Notes under the pieces: generated by a model
The model's input: only the letters and a program-made list of their open reading frames with translations
What the model was told of the DNA's origin: nothing
Databases searched by the model: none
Source of the DNA: Mycobacterium sp. SM1
GTDB lineage: Bacteria > Actinomycetota > Actinomycetes > Mycobacteriales > Mycobacteriaceae
DNA: 64,000 nt
Direction: 5' to 3'
Assembly: GCF_018361265.1 (NCBI RefSeq)
Contig: NZ_JAFLNH010000001.1
Location: 1,550,001-1,614,000, forward strand
Translations under genes and position numbers: made by a program
Shown: positions 45,399-54,429 of the stretch, in pieces
How positions within the stretch are numbered: the first letter of the stretch is position 1
How the letters are laid out: each line of letters starts with the position of its first letter

Positions 45399-46037
45399 TT
45401 ACGGCTTGGCGCCAACGGTGATGACGTCCGAAATGATCCGGGTCCAGGCCGGCCGCCGCACACGGTGTTGCTCGGAAACGGTGAACCCGGCGCTCTCGAA
45501 CAACGCCCGCACTTCGGCGGCCGAAGCATGGTGGGCGGGTTTCCACCCGAGTGCCCTGGGGCCCTGCAAGACAGGCTGGCGCGCGCTTAACGCCGCGACC
45601 GCCACCAGCCCGCCGGGAGCGAGCACGCGCGAGAATTCCTGTAACGCCGCTTCCTGGTGGAAAAAATGGAACGCCGAGGTGGTCACGATTGCGTCGAGCG
45701 CCCCGTCGGCGAAGGGCAGCCGCTCGGCCGGGCTGCGCACCCACTGCACCCGGGCCGATCTGGCGCGCGCCACGGCGAGCATCCCGTCCGACATGTCCAC
45801 GCCGTAGATTTCCTCGGGGTGTAGCTCGCGATCGATCCGGTCGGCAAGAATGCCTGTGCCACAGCCGACATCGGCGATCTTGCGCGATCGGTGGGCGCGC
45901 AATTGCGCGATTACCTCGTCGTGCGCCGGACGGTAAACCCAGTGCTGCAGCAAGGAAAAGTCGTAGACCGGGGCCGCGAAACTCCAAAACCGGGTGACAG
46001 CGCTGTTGAGGCTGCGCCGCTGAGGTGCTGCCTTCAT
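45399..46037 (-). CDS. Class I SAM-dependent methyltransferase
   Basis: A 212-residue methyltransferase of the Methyltransf_11 type. Motif I is KIADVGCGTGILADRIDREL, with YGVDMSDGMLAVARAR and FADGALDAIVTTSAFHFFHQ following, and LAPGGLVAVAALSARQ after. The N-terminus (VTRFWSFAAPVYDFSLLQHW) resembles ubiquinone/menaquinone-type enzymes and M. tuberculosis Rv0089. The substrate is unknown. It lies 129 nt downstream of the ctpI start on the same strand and its stop is inside the 114-nt gap before ctpI's promoter region, so it is not part of the ctpI operon. Confidence 0.83.
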   Translation of the reverse strand: MKAAPQRRSLNSAVTRFWSFAAPVYDFSLLQHWVYRPAHDEVIAQLRAHRSRKIADVGCGTGILADRIDRELHPEEIYGVDMSDGMLAVARARSARVQWVRSPAERLPFADGALDAIVTTSAFHFFHQEAALQEFSRVLAPGGLVAVAALSARQPVLQGPRALGWKPAHHASAAEVRALFESAGFTVSEQHRVRRPAWTRIISDVITVGAKP

Positions 46038-46209
46038 TTCCCGGTGAGCGTAACAGCGCAGTCGCTAGTGTGAGCCACCAGCCCACGCTTCGCGCTCACT
46101 TTTAGCTGAGCCACCACCCTAGAATCGTTGCCTCGCGGGGATCGCCGCAAGACCCCGGTTGCTGACGGGACGACGCAAAGGCGCGCCCGATAGCAGCGGC
46201 AGGTGACGC

Positions 46210-47046
46210 TCACACCCAGTACGGCACCCGGGCGCGGTACTGGCGCATCGCGAACGCTGCCAGCGTCCAACCGAGACAGGTCAGCGCGACGACGACCACC
46301 CAGTGCCGCGGCTCCTGCTGGGCGCCCAGCAGCGGTGCCCGCACGATGTCGAGGTAGTGCAGCAGGGGGTTGAGTTCGACGATCTTCGACCAGCGTCCCG
46401 CGCCTTGCTGGCGCAGTGTCTCGTCGCTCCAGATGATCGGTGTCATGAAAAACAACAACTGCACCACGGAAAACAGCAGTGGGCCGATGTCGCGGTAGCG
46501 GGTTGCCAAGATGCCGAAGCATAGCGACACCCAAACGGCGTTGAGGACGATCAGCGCCAGCGCCGGTATTACCGACAAGTCGGCCCACGACCATGGCTTG
46601 GGGTAGATGACCGCGATCACCAGGTAGATGACGATGTTGTGGGCGAACAAAATCATCTGGCGCCACACCAGCCGGTAAACATGCACCGAGAGCGGCGTCG
46701 GCAATTGTTTGATCAGTCCCTCGTTGGCGACGAACACCTCGGCACCTTCCAGGATGGCGGCGTTGATCAGGTTCCAGACAATCAGGCCGAGCGTGACGTA
46801 CGGCAGGTGCGCCGAGAGCTCAAGGTGGAAAAGCTTGGAGTACAGGCCGCCCATCGCCACGGCGGTGGTGCCGGTGGCTATGGTGATCCAGAACGGTCCC
46901 AGCACCGAGCGGCGGTACCGCTGTTTGATGTCCTGCCACCCGAGGTGCAGCCACAATTCGTGGCGGTGATAGCCCTCGACCAGGTCCCGCCAGGCACGGC
47001 TGAGCGTCTTCGACGTCGAGGCGGCATCGTCGCCGGCGAGGGTCAT
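46210..47046 (-). CDS. wzm: Galactan/arabinogalactan ABC exporter, membrane subunit
   Basis: A 278-residue ABC-2 type permease, orthologue of Rv3783 (rfbD). Six membrane helices are visible after an amphipathic N-terminus (RDLVEGYHRHELWLHLGWQD), then VLGPFWITIATGTTAVAMGG, LGLIVWNLINAAILEGAE and LLFFMTPIIWSDETL. With the ATPase at 48106-48939 it moves lipid-linked galactan precursor across the membrane for arabinogalactan assembly. Its ATG is embedded in the first of the 53-bp repeats that separate it from glfT1. The operon order here (wzt-glfT1-wzm) is the reverse of the numbering in M. tuberculosis but the same as its transcription. Confidence 0.92.
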   Translation of the reverse strand: MTLAGDDAASTSKTLSRAWRDLVEGYHRHELWLHLGWQDIKQRYRRSVLGPFWITIATGTTAVAMGGLYSKLFHLELSAHLPYVTLGLIVWNLINAAILEGAEVFVANEGLIKQLPTPLSVHVYRLVWRQMILFAHNIVIYLVIAVIYPKPWSWADLSVIPALALIVLNAVWVSLCFGILATRYRDIGPLLFSVVQLLFFMTPIIWSDETLRQQGAGRWSKIVELNPLLHYLDIVRAPLLGAQQEPRHWVVVVALTCLGWTLAAFAMRQYRARVPYWV

Positions 47047-47213
47047 CTGCGCCGCTCCTCCTCATCGCTTCGCTCTGCATCGTCGCCGGCGGGGGTCATC
47101 TGCGCCGCTCCTCCTCATCGCTTCGTTCTGCATCGTCGCCGGCGGGGGTCATCTGCGCCGCTCCTCCTCATCGCTTCGTTCTGCATCGTCGCCGGCGGGG
47201 GTCATTTGCGCCG
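47024..47213. repeat. MIRU-type 53-bp minisatellite between glfT1 and wzm
   Basis: About 3.6 units of 53 bp: GCATCGTCGCCGGCG occurs at 47024, 47077, 47130 and 47183. On the other strand the unit reads GAGGAGGAGCGGCGCAGATG, the classical mycobacterial interspersed repetitive unit. The wzm ATG (47046-47044) and the glfT1 stop (47204-47202) both lie inside it, as expected for MIRUs inserted in stop/start overlaps within operons. Units 2 and 3 are identical; unit 1 differs by one base. Confidence 0.93.
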
Positions 47214-48113
47214 CTCCTGCTGGCATCCGAATTTCTCGCGGCGCCCCAGACGCCGCAGCCGAAACCACTCCAGCAAGCCCTTGGGATCGCGCCGCGTCAC
47301 CAAAAAGAACCAGCCGAACCGCAGCCACTCCTGCACCAGCAGCTTGCGCAGTCCCGGCTGGGACAGCAGGTAACCGCGGTTACGGTAGGTGAAGTATCGC
47401 TTGGTGGGGTCCTCCGGGTACTGGGTGTGCATCCGGCCGGCCAGGATCGGCTTGAACTCGCCGGACCCGCAGGGATGCAGGTAGATGGCGTCAAGGCAGG
47501 TTCCGAACGCAAGACCGGAGCGAACCAGCCGACGGTGCATTTCCACTTCGTCGCCACGAACGAAAAGCCGCAGGTCGGGAACGCCGATCGCCTCGATAGC
47601 GGACGCCCGAAACAGGGCGCCGTTGAACAGTGACGCGATCCGCGGCAGCAAGTCCTGGCCGGGTGCGGTGCGCAGTTGGCTGACCTGCCGTCGCCACGCC
47701 AGGCCGCGGCGCAACGGGAAGGCGAGCCATGCCGGATCGTCGATGTCACACACCATCGGCGACACCTCGGCCAGGCCATGCTCTGCCGCGCATGCCAGCA
47801 ACCTTGCCAGCATATCCGCGTCCTGCGGACGCCCGTCGTCGTCGGCCAGCCACACCCAATCGGCGCCATATGCTAGAGCATGCAACATGCCCAAAGCGAA
47901 ACCTCCTGCGCCACCGAGATTTCGACGTGACCCCAGGTAGGTCGCCGGGATTGGCTGGCCGGCCACCAGATCTCGGACGCGATCGTCATGCGCGTTATCG
48001 ACCACGATCAGATGGTCGGGGCGCCGGGTCTGGGCGGTCAGCGCGCCCAGCGACTTCACCAGCTCGTCGGTCCGGCGATAGGTGACCACGACGGCGCATA
48101 CCGACTCAGTCAT
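47202..48113 (-). CDS. glfT1: Galactofuranosyltransferase GlfT1
   Basis: A 303-residue GT2 enzyme, orthologue of Rv3782. It adds the first galactofuranose residues to the decaprenyl-linked rhamnose-GlcNAc acceptor of the cell-wall linker. Blocks are VVVTYRRTDELVKSLGALTA, GGAGGFALGMLHALAYGADW, the DDD motif in VWLADDDGRP, and LFVRGDEVEMHRRL with the catalytic Asp. The start overlaps the preceding ATPase gene by 8 nt, so translation is coupled. A C-terminal basic tail ends in the last 53-bp repeat; the final residues (FGCQQERRK) may reflect repeat-derived sequence. Confidence 0.93.
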   Translation of the reverse strand: MTESVCAVVVTYRRTDELVKSLGALTAQTRRPDHLIVVDNAHDDRVRDLVAGQPIPATYLGSRRNLGGAGGFALGMLHALAYGADWVWLADDDGRPQDADMLARLLACAAEHGLAEVSPMVCDIDDPAWLAFPLRRGLAWRRQVSQLRTAPGQDLLPRIASLFNGALFRASAIEAIGVPDLRLFVRGDEVEMHRRLVRSGLAFGTCLDAIYLHPCGSGEFKPILAGRMHTQYPEDPTKRYFTYRNRGYLLSQPGLRKLLVQEWLRFGWFFLVTRRDPKGLLEWFRLRRLGRREKFGCQQERRK

Positions 48114-48939
48114 CCGCGCAAGCTTTGTACGCGAGCGGCTGCTCGGCGTTGGTTTCGGCGATCACCTCGCGCACATGCCGGGCGGCGTCCTCGCCTTCGT
48201 AAGCGCGCACCACGTCCTCGATGCCACCGGTGAGCCTGATCCTGCCGTGGTCGATCCACATCGCGGTCTTGCACAACCGGGCCAGGAACTCGTTGGAATG
48301 GCTGGCGAACACCAGGATTCCCGAACGCTCCACCAGGCGCTGCAGCCGGGGCCGGGCCTTTTTCATGAAGTCGGCGTCCACGGCGCCGATGCCCTCGTCG
48401 AGCAGCAGGATCTCGGGGTCGATACTGGTGACCACGCCCAGCGCCAGGCGCACCCGCATACCGGTGGAATAGGTGCGCAGCGGCATCGATAGGTGATCAC
48501 CCAGCTCGGTGAACTCGGCGATCTCGTCGACCTTGGCCTGCATCTGTTTGCGGGTCTGCCCGAGGAACAGACCGCGGATGATGATGTTCTCATAGCCGGA
48601 GATCTCCGGATCCATACCGATCCCGAGATCGAAGATCGGCGCTACCCTGCCGATCACCGTCGCCGAGCCGCGCGTTGGCTCGTAGATACCCGAAAGTAGG
48701 CGCAGCAGCGTCGATTTCCCCGCCCCGTTATGTCCCACGAGGCCGACGCGATCGCCCAAACTCAGCGACATGGTGATATCGCGCAGCGCTTCGATGATCA
48801 TGACGTTGGAGCTGTTACGTCCGATCGGGCTACCGGCTTTGCCGAGAAAGGCCTTCTTCAGCGACCGGGACTTGGCATCGAAGATGGGGAACTCGACCCA
48901 CGCGTTGCGGGTTTCGATGCGAGGCCCAGATACCAGCAC
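48106..48939 (-). CDS. wzt: Galactan/arabinogalactan ABC exporter, ATPase subunit
   Basis: A 277-residue ABC ATPase, orthologue of Rv3781 (rfbE). Walker A is GHNGAGKSTLLRLLSG, the signature TYSTGMRVRLALG and Walker B PEILLLDEGIGAVDADF. RIETRNAWVEFPIFDAKSRS at the N-terminus and the EGEDAARHVREV tail match the mycobacterial protein. Wzt/Wzm exporters of this type lack a carbohydrate-binding C-terminal domain, as here. The GTG start at 48939 adds four residues before SGPRIETR. It is the first gene of the wzt-glfT1-wzm operon and lies 10 nt from the bpa stop. Confidence 0.92.
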   Translation of the reverse strand: MLVSGPRIETRNAWVEFPIFDAKSRSLKKAFLGKAGSPIGRNSSNVMIIEALRDITMSLSLGDRVGLVGHNGAGKSTLLRLLSGIYEPTRGSATVIGRVAPIFDLGIGMDPEISGYENIIIRGLFLGQTRKQMQAKVDEIAEFTELGDHLSMPLRTYSTGMRVRLALGVVTSIDPEILLLDEGIGAVDADFMKKARPRLQRLVERSGILVFASHSNEFLARLCKTAMWIDHGRIRLTGGIEDVVRAYEGEDAARHVREVIAETNAEQPLAYKACADD

Positions 48940-48949
48940 CGTTGTCGGC

Positions 48950-49468
48950 TCACAGGTATTGGCCGGTGCCGTGGCCGCCGGACTGGCCGGGTTTCACCCC
49001 GGGTGGCAGCGCACCCTGGCGCATCTTTTCCAGTTGCGCACGGGCGGCCATCTGCTGGGCGAACAGCGCCGTTTGGATTCCGTGGAACAATCCTTCTAAC
49101 CAGCCGACCAGCTGGGCCTGCGCGATCCGCAACTCCGCGTCCGACGGGGCGGCGTCCTCGCTGAACGGCAGGGTCAGCCGGTCCAGCTCCTCGCGCAGCT
49201 CCGGCGCCAGCCCATCTTCGAGCTCGCGGATGCTGGTGGCGTGGATCTCACGGAGCCGGTGACGGCTGGCCTCGTCCAGGGGCGCGGCCCGCACTTCCTC
49301 GAGCAACTGCTTGATCATGGTGCCGATACGCATCACCTTGGCGGGCTGCTCGACCAAATCGGTCAGCGAATGGTCGTCGTCGTCAGTCTCGTCCTTGCCC
49401 GCCACCAGACGCGGGTCAACCCCGATGACCTCAATGTTGTCGTCGCCGGTACTCAACGCAGTCACCAT
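48950..49468 (-). CDS. bpa: Bacterial proteasome activator Bpa
   Basis: A 172-residue orthologue of Rv3780. Bpa (PafE) forms a dodecameric ring that opens the 20S proteasome gate without ATP. The long-helix core reads VMRIGTMIKQLLEEVRAAPL, LREIHATSIRELEDGLAPEL and LVGWLEGLFHGIQTALFAQQ. The protein ends GHGTGQYL: the C-terminal GQYL is the docking motif for the proteasome alpha ring. The ATG start and length agree with family members. It lies 10 nt from wzt, same strand, and 14 nt from the GT-C gene, so these genes may be cotranscribed. Confidence 0.94.
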   Translation of the reverse strand: MVTALSTGDDNIEVIGVDPRLVAGKDETDDDDHSLTDLVEQPAKVMRIGTMIKQLLEEVRAAPLDEASRHRLREIHATSIRELEDGLAPELREELDRLTLPFSEDAAPSDAELRIAQAQLVGWLEGLFHGIQTALFAQQMAARAQLEKMRQGALPPGVKPGQSGGHGTGQYL

Positions 49469-49482
49469 CCTTTACGCATGTT

Positions 49483-51456
49483 CTAGCACTTTGCGCTGGC
49501 GTTATGTCCTCGCCATTCGTAGATCCGGGCCTCACCGTTGTCGTAGATCTCAGCCCACGACTTCGACTTCTCTAGCGACACTAGTCCGTCGGGGATCACG
49601 AACCCCCGCACCGTGGGCGTGCTGATCAGGACGTAGCGGATGTTGAGCACCTGCACCGCCTCGATGACGCGCCGATCGTGGTCGGCTTTGTTGGCGTAAG
49701 CCCAGAAGATGAAGCGGTGATAGCCCGGGCCCTGCTGCACCGGATAGTCATAATGCGTCCACAACGGATGCAGGCCGGCCACCGCATACATCCACGCGGT
49801 CCCGTCGGTGTTGGCGTTGCCGATCAGTGTGTGCCGGGCGCAGGGCAGGCTGGCCAGGTAGGCCATGGCCTCCAGGTCTTTTCGGTCAATTATCACCGAG
49901 TCATATTTGTCGCCGAACAAAAACCGGTGCCGCGGAAAGTAGTGCCACCCGCAAGCCAGGGTCGCCACCACCAGCAGTAGCGCGGTGGCCGCGTCCCACG
50001 CCGGGGCGGGCAATGGCCGTGCCGGCACCCGATTGGCGAGCCGTCTTATGACCGTCAGCAGGGCCTGGACCGCCACAACCAGCCCGATGCCGGCCATCGG
50101 TGTCAGCAGCAACGTCGTCGCCGCCGCCAATCGGCGCGGATCCTTGTAGAAAAACTCACCAAACGCCCCGGCTAGCGCGCCGACCGGACCGCCCAGCGGT
50201 GTTCCCGAGTCGACGTTCACCACGATCAGCAAGAGCCACACCGCCAGCGGCCACCAGATCCTCTTGATGAGCAGGACCATCCCGCCGATGGCCGCCAGCG
50301 CGATCAGCGCGTACTGCACCGGGAAGTCGTTGAGGTGCCGAGAGTGCTGGAACACGGCGTCGAACAAGCCGCGCTTTTTGCTCAGATACGTCAGGTAGGA
50401 GTGCCCGGCGATGATCTCTTCCTGGCGTTTCACGCTGCGGAATTGCGGTAACAGCGCCAGCGCGCTCGGCGCCAGGACGCCGAGCAGCGCCATCCCGTCG
50501 GCAAACCGGCCACGCACCGGCTGCCACAGGGCATCCAGCAGCCACCACGCCGCCAGCAGCAGCATCACGACGACCCCACCGCTGATGTGCACCGAAAACA
50601 GGCCCACCAGTGCCAGCGCCGCCATCGGGATGCGGTCACGGTGCCGCAGTGTGGAGGTGATCAGGGCAAAAGTCGGCGCGGCGATCCCGTCGGCCACCAT
50701 GTTCGGCATGGCGGCGGTGTCGAACTCGACGTAGGGGACGGCGGTGAACGACGCCGCCAGCGCCGCCGCGGTGGCCGCGGCCAGGGTGGCCACATGGGGG
50801 CCGTCGGAGCGCAGCATGCACCAGGTGAGGATGGCAGCGCTGGCCGGGAACAGCCAGATCGCCGCCGCCAGCGAGCTAAGGGTGTACGCGGTGGTCGGCG
50901 CCGCGCCGGTCAGCCGGGCCAGCACCGCGACCAGGGCGTGAAATGTCGACGGGTAGTACAACGACGCGTGGGTTTCGACGTTGCGCAGCTCACCCATGTG
51001 GGTTGGCGAGGCCTGACCGGTGTCGAGGATGAAGCGGACGGTGTTGGCGTGCCAGACCGCGTCCCAGGTGCTGGGGATGGATTGCCAGTACGGGATACCG
51101 CGAAGCGCCGCATAGCCGATCAACAGCGCGCCGAGCACCACTCCGGCGGCCACCGTCAGCGCGGGCCGGCCGCCGAAGGCCCGGTCATCGCCTTCGGCGT
51201 CGCGATAGCGGGCCAATAGCACCCGCAAACCGGAAGCGAGTGCCGCGACCACAGCCAGCGTCATCAACGCTGTCCAAGCGCTCCAAGGGATTCCGAGCGC
51301 GCCGAACGGAACAATGGCCAGCGCCACCGTCCCGTAGGTCAGTGGTGGGCCAACCGCGGCGGCGACCGGCCACGTTAGCTGCGCGCGACGCGCGACCAGC
51401 GCCCCGGGTGCTATCAGCAAAAACAATGCGATTAGCACTCCGCTCGCTAGGCCCAC
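49483..51456 (-). CDS. GT-C type polyprenol-phosphate glycosyltransferase (Rv3779-like)
   Basis: A 657-residue membrane protein of about 12 helices, orthologue of Rv3779. The M. tuberculosis protein has been linked to polyprenyl-phosphomannose and PIM/lipoglycan precursor synthesis. The N-terminus (VGLASGVLIALFLLIAPGAL) begins at a GTG that aligns with Rv3779; longer starts to 51567 add a basic, unrelated tail. Other blocks: LRNVETHASLYYPSTFHALV (aspartate-rich loop upstream SIPSTWDAVWHAN), and a soluble C-terminal domain with WTHYDYPVQQGPGYHRFIFW. It is transcribed into bpa. Confidence 0.85.
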   Translation of the reverse strand: MGLASGVLIALFLLIAPGALVARRAQLTWPVAAAVGPPLTYGTVALAIVPFGALGIPWSAWTALMTLAVVAALASGLRVLLARYRDAEGDDRAFGGRPALTVAAGVVLGALLIGYAALRGIPYWQSIPSTWDAVWHANTVRFILDTGQASPTHMGELRNVETHASLYYPSTFHALVAVLARLTGAAPTTAYTLSSLAAAIWLFPASAAILTWCMLRSDGPHVATLAAATAAALAASFTAVPYVEFDTAAMPNMVADGIAAPTFALITSTLRHRDRIPMAALALVGLFSVHISGGVVVMLLLAAWWLLDALWQPVRGRFADGMALLGVLAPSALALLPQFRSVKRQEEIIAGHSYLTYLSKKRGLFDAVFQHSRHLNDFPVQYALIALAAIGGMVLLIKRIWWPLAVWLLLIVVNVDSGTPLGGPVGALAGAFGEFFYKDPRRLAAATTLLLTPMAGIGLVVAVQALLTVIRRLANRVPARPLPAPAWDAATALLLVVATLACGWHYFPRHRFLFGDKYDSVIIDRKDLEAMAYLASLPCARHTLIGNANTDGTAWMYAVAGLHPLWTHYDYPVQQGPGYHRFIFWAYANKADHDRRVIEAVQVLNIRYVLISTPTVRGFVIPDGLVSLEKSKSWAEIYDNGEARIYEWRGHNASAKC

Positions 51457-51565
51457 GCGACTAGTATGGCTGGCCGGGTGACCTGGCTCGGGACGGCGGG
51501 GACGCATCCGGGCGCCCGCTACCGTGGTGGCTTTGCGGAGTAGCGGAAACTCTAAGGTGGCTGGC

Positions 51566-52762
51566 ATGGCTTACGACGTCGCCCGGGTGCGCGGTCTTCA
51601 CCCGTCGCTGGGTGACGGGTGGGTGCACTTTGACGCGCCGGCGGGAATGCTGATCCCGGAGTCGGTGGCGACCACCGTATCGACGGCCTTTCGCAGATCG
51701 CTTCCGAGCATCGGGAGCGCGCACCCGGCGGCAAAGCGCAGCGCAGCCATGCTCGACGCGGCACGCGAGGCGGTGGCCGACCTGCTTAACGCCGATCCGC
51801 GCGGGGTGGTGCTGGGCGCCGATCGGACGGTTTTGCTGACCTCGCTGGCCGATGCGTCATCCTCGCGGGCCGGGCTGGGCTACGAGGTGATCGTCACCCG
51901 GCTAGACGACGAAGCGAATATCGCCCCCTGGCTGCGGGCGGCCCACCGCCACGGCGCCCGGGTGAAATGGGCCGAGGTCGACATCGAAACCGGTGAGCTG
52001 CCCGGCTGGCAATGGGAGAGCCTGATCGGCCAGGCGACGAGGCTGGTCGCCGTCACCTCGGCGTCGGGCACCCTGGGCACGGTCACCGATCTACGGGCGG
52101 TGACCAAGCTGGTCCATGACATCGGTGGCCTGGTGGTGGTTGACCATTCCGCGGCCGCGCCGTACCGGCTGATGGATATACACGAGACCGACGCGGACGT
52201 GGTGGCGTTAAACGCTGTGGGGTGGGGCGGTCCGCCTATCGGGGCGTTGGTGTTTCGTGACCCGGCGCTGATCGACTCGTTCGGTTCGGTCTCGACCGAT
52301 CCGCACGCCCGCGGGCCGGCGCGTTTGGAGCTTGGCGTCCATCAGTTCGCTTTGCTCGCCGGCGTGGTCGCCAGCATCGAGTATCTGGCCGCACTCGACG
52401 AGTCCGCTCGCGGCAGCCGACGCGAAAGGCTGTCCGTCTCGATGCAGTCCGCCGCTTCCTACATGAGCCGGGTCTTCGACTACCTGATGATGTCGCTGCG
52501 GTCGTTGCCGCTGGTGATGGTGATCGGCCGGCCTGAGGCGCGAATCCCGGTGGTCAGTTTCGCTGTCCACGAGGTGCCGGCCGAGCGGGTGGTGCAGCGG
52601 CTGGCGGACAACGGGATTCTGGCGATTTGCAACTCGAGTTCCCGGGTGCTTGACGTGATCGGCGTCAACGACGTCGGCGGGGCGGTCACCGTGGGGTTGG
52701 CCCAGTACTCGACGACAGCCGAGGTCGACCAGCTGGTGCGCGCATTGGCGTCGTTCGGGTAG
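51566..52762 (+). CDS. Class V aminotransferase / cysteine desulfurase-like (Rv3778c)
   Basis: A 398-residue PLP enzyme, same length as Rv3778c. It shows [51 protein letters not shown] (in part) and the [16 protein letters not shown] loop with the Asp that contacts the pyridine nitrogen. The usual SHKW/Lys box is replaced by [19 protein letters not shown]: the lysine that binds PLP is not visible where expected (Asn-Ala-Val in place of His-Lys). It may have lost Schiff-base chemistry, or the fold serves another role. The ATG at 51566 gives [16 protein letters not shown]. Confidence 0.85.
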   Translation: MAYDVARVRGLHPSLGDGWVHFDAPAGMLIPESVATTVSTAFRRSLPSIGSAHPAAKRSAAMLDAAREAVADLLNADPRGVVLGADRTVLLTSLADASSSRAGLGYEVIVTRLDDEANIAPWLRAAHRHGARVKWAEVDIETGELPGWQWESLIGQATRLVAVTSASGTLGTVTDLRAVTKLVHDIGGLVVVDHSAAAPYRLMDIHETDADVVALNAVGWGGPPIGALVFRDPALIDSFGSVSTDPHARGPARLELGVHQFALLAGVVASIEYLAALDESARGSRRERLSVSMQSAASYMSRVFDYLMMSLRSLPLVMVIGRPEARIPVVSFAVHEVPAERVVQRLADNGILAICNSSSRVLDVIGVNDVGGAVTVGLAQYSTTAEVDQLVRALASFG

Positions 52763-52777
52763 GCGTGTCGAGCTTCA

Positions 52778-53770
52778 TCACCGCCCGCTGGCCTCAACCG
52801 TCAGAACCACTTTGCCGCTGACCCGCCCCGACGTCAGTAGTCGATGCGCGTCGGCGGCCTGCTGAATGGGCATCCGCGCACCGATGACGGGGCGGACCCG
52901 CCCGTCGGCGATCATCGGCCAGACCGATCGCACCACCGCGTCGACGATGACGGCTTTGCCGTGGGGGCCGGTAGGCGGTCGGCCCCGCAGGGCGGTGCCG
53001 ATCACGCGCACGCGTTTGCTGATCAGCTTGCCGAGGTTGAGCTCGGCCCGCGCCCCGCCCTGCAGGCCGATGACGATCAGCTGGCCGTCGTCGGCCAGGG
53101 CGTCGATGTTGCGGTCCAGATAGGCAGCGCCCACGATGTCCAGGATCACGTCGGCGCCCGCGCCGTCGGTCGCTTCCCGCAGCCGTGTGACGAAGTCCTC
53201 GTCGTGGTAGGCGATGGCGATCGCGGCGCCTAGCTCGCGGCACAGTTGAAGCTTGACGGGCGACCCGGCGGTGACCGCGACCCGGGCGCCCAGCGCGCGG
53301 GCGACCTGGATGGCGTGACTGCCCACGCCGCTGGCACCGCCATGGATCAAGACCAGCTGGCCGGCGCTCAAGTGAGCGGTCAGCACCAGGTTCGACCACA
53401 CGGTGCAGGCCACCTCCGGCAGCCCGGCGGCCTCCAGCAGGTCGACGCCGCCGGGAATCGGCATCACCTGGCCGGCGGGAACGGCGACGTACTCGGCGTA
53501 TCCCCCGCCGGCGAGCAATGCGCAGACTTCTTGGCCGACAGACCATTCGGTGACACCGGCAGCGACGGCGGCGATGACGCCGGATACTTCTAGCCCGAGG
53601 ATTTCACTGGCCCCCGGCGGCGGTGGATAACGGCCCGCGGCCTGTAGCAGGTCTGCCCGGTTGACACCGGCGGCGCTGACTTTGATCAGCACCTCCCCCG
53701 CGCCCGGCGTCGCATCCGGCACTTCCTGCCATACCAGTTGCCCGGCGGGTTCGATGACGATGGCGCGCAT
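52778..53770 (-). CDS. Quinone oxidoreductase-like MDR protein (Rv3777)
   Basis: A 330-residue zinc-free medium-chain reductase. Features are MRAIVIEPAGQLVWQEV, ILGLEVSGVIAAVAAGVTEW, the NADPH loop LIHGGASGVGSHAIQVARAL, and ADVILDIVGAAYLDRNIDAL. It probably reduces quinones or electrophilic enones with NADPH in the cytoplasm. It is orthologous to Rv3777. Its start faces that of a MarR gene 68 nt away, with a 21-bp inverted repeat between, which suggests repression relieved by a reactive compound. The convergent gap to the aminotransferase gene is 15 nt. Confidence 0.9.
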   Translation of the reverse strand: MRAIVIEPAGQLVWQEVPDATPGAGEVLIKVSAAGVNRADLLQAAGRYPPPPGASEILGLEVSGVIAAVAAGVTEWSVGQEVCALLAGGGYAEYVAVPAGQVMPIPGGVDLLEAAGLPEVACTVWSNLVLTAHLSAGQLVLIHGGASGVGSHAIQVARALGARVAVTAGSPVKLQLCRELGAAIAIAYHDEDFVTRLREATDGAGADVILDIVGAAYLDRNIDALADDGQLIVIGLQGGARAELNLGKLISKRVRVIGTALRGRPPTGPHGKAVIVDAVVRSVWPMIADGRVRPVIGARMPIQQAADAHRLLTSGRVSGKVVLTVEASGR

Positions 53771-53789
53771 GCCGAACACCCTAGTGCGT

Positions 53790-53810
53790 TGCGGATTTCG
53801 GCTATCCGCA
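53790..53810. promoter_or_regulatory. Inverted repeat, candidate MarR operator
   Basis: TGCGGAT-N7-ATCCGCA is a perfect 7-bp inverted repeat over 21 bp, midway between the divergent oxidoreductase and MarR genes. Size and position are typical of a MarR-dimer operator. It overlaps the place where a -35 for the MarR gene would lie. Confidence 0.6.
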
Positions 53811-53826
53811 TCGGTGCTGCGCCGCC

Positions 53827-53832
53827 TAACAT
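53827..53832 (+). promoter_or_regulatory. -10 element, leaderless MarR promoter
   Basis: TAACAT ends 6 nt before the ATG at 53839. The candidate operator lies 16 nt upstream of it. Confidence 0.5.
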
Positions 53833-53838
53833 TACGTC

Positions 53839-54351
53839 ATGGGCGGCCCGCTCACCGGCCGGACAGGCAAGGAGCTGCCCGGACTGGATATCGCCGAACA
53901 GCGGTCGTGGCAGAACTTCTTAGACACCACGCTGCGGTTGCCTGCGATGCTGAACCGCCGGCTGGCCGATGCGCACCGGTTGTCGCTGGCGGATGTGCGG
54001 GTGCTGGAAATATTGGACGGCTCGCCCACCGGGAGCGCCCGGATGGGGGACCTGGCGGACGCGCTGCCCGCGCTGCCGAGCCGTCTAACCAGGCAAATCC
54101 GCCGGCTGGAAACGGATGGGTTGGTGCGGCGCGGGACAAGCCCGGACGACGCGCGTGGTGTGGTGGCCACCATCACCGACGAGGGCCGGGCGGTGGCCGA
54201 ACGTGCCATGGTGACCTACGCCGAAGGCGTGCGGACGTATTTTGTGGGGCGGCTGTCGCGCTCGCAACTCGCCGCGATAGCGGAGAGTTGCCGGCGGATC
54301 AACGCCGGGCTGAAACCAAACCGCGGATCAGCGAAGTCCGGCCGGAGGTGA
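53839..54351 (+). CDS. MarR-family transcriptional regulator
   Basis: A 170-residue MarR protein. The winged helix includes LSLADVRVLEILDGSPTGSA, ADALPALPSRLTRQIRRLET and DGLVRRGTSPDDARGVVATI, in family order; Asp-Asp-Arg in the wing is the usual signature. The ATG start is fixed by the leaderless -10 box. It is divergent from the Rv3777-like oxidoreductase and likely controls it and itself. The M. tuberculosis neighbourhood has Rv3776 (a 13E12-type HNH protein) here instead, so this regulator is a local difference. The ligand is unknown. Confidence 0.87.
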   Translation: MGGPLTGRTGKELPGLDIAEQRSWQNFLDTTLRLPAMLNRRLADAHRLSLADVRVLEILDGSPTGSARMGDLADALPALPSRLTRQIRRLETDGLVRRGTSPDDARGVVATITDEGRAVAERAMVTYAEGVRTYFVGRLSRSQLAAIAESCRRINAGLKPNRGSAKSGRR

Positions 54352-54429
54352 GCTCCCCGGCCCCGGTCGCCTTCGAGCGTCCCCGCGGCCCGCATCGTCG
54401 CCGAGCGCAGCGCCGTTACGCTGGTCGGC

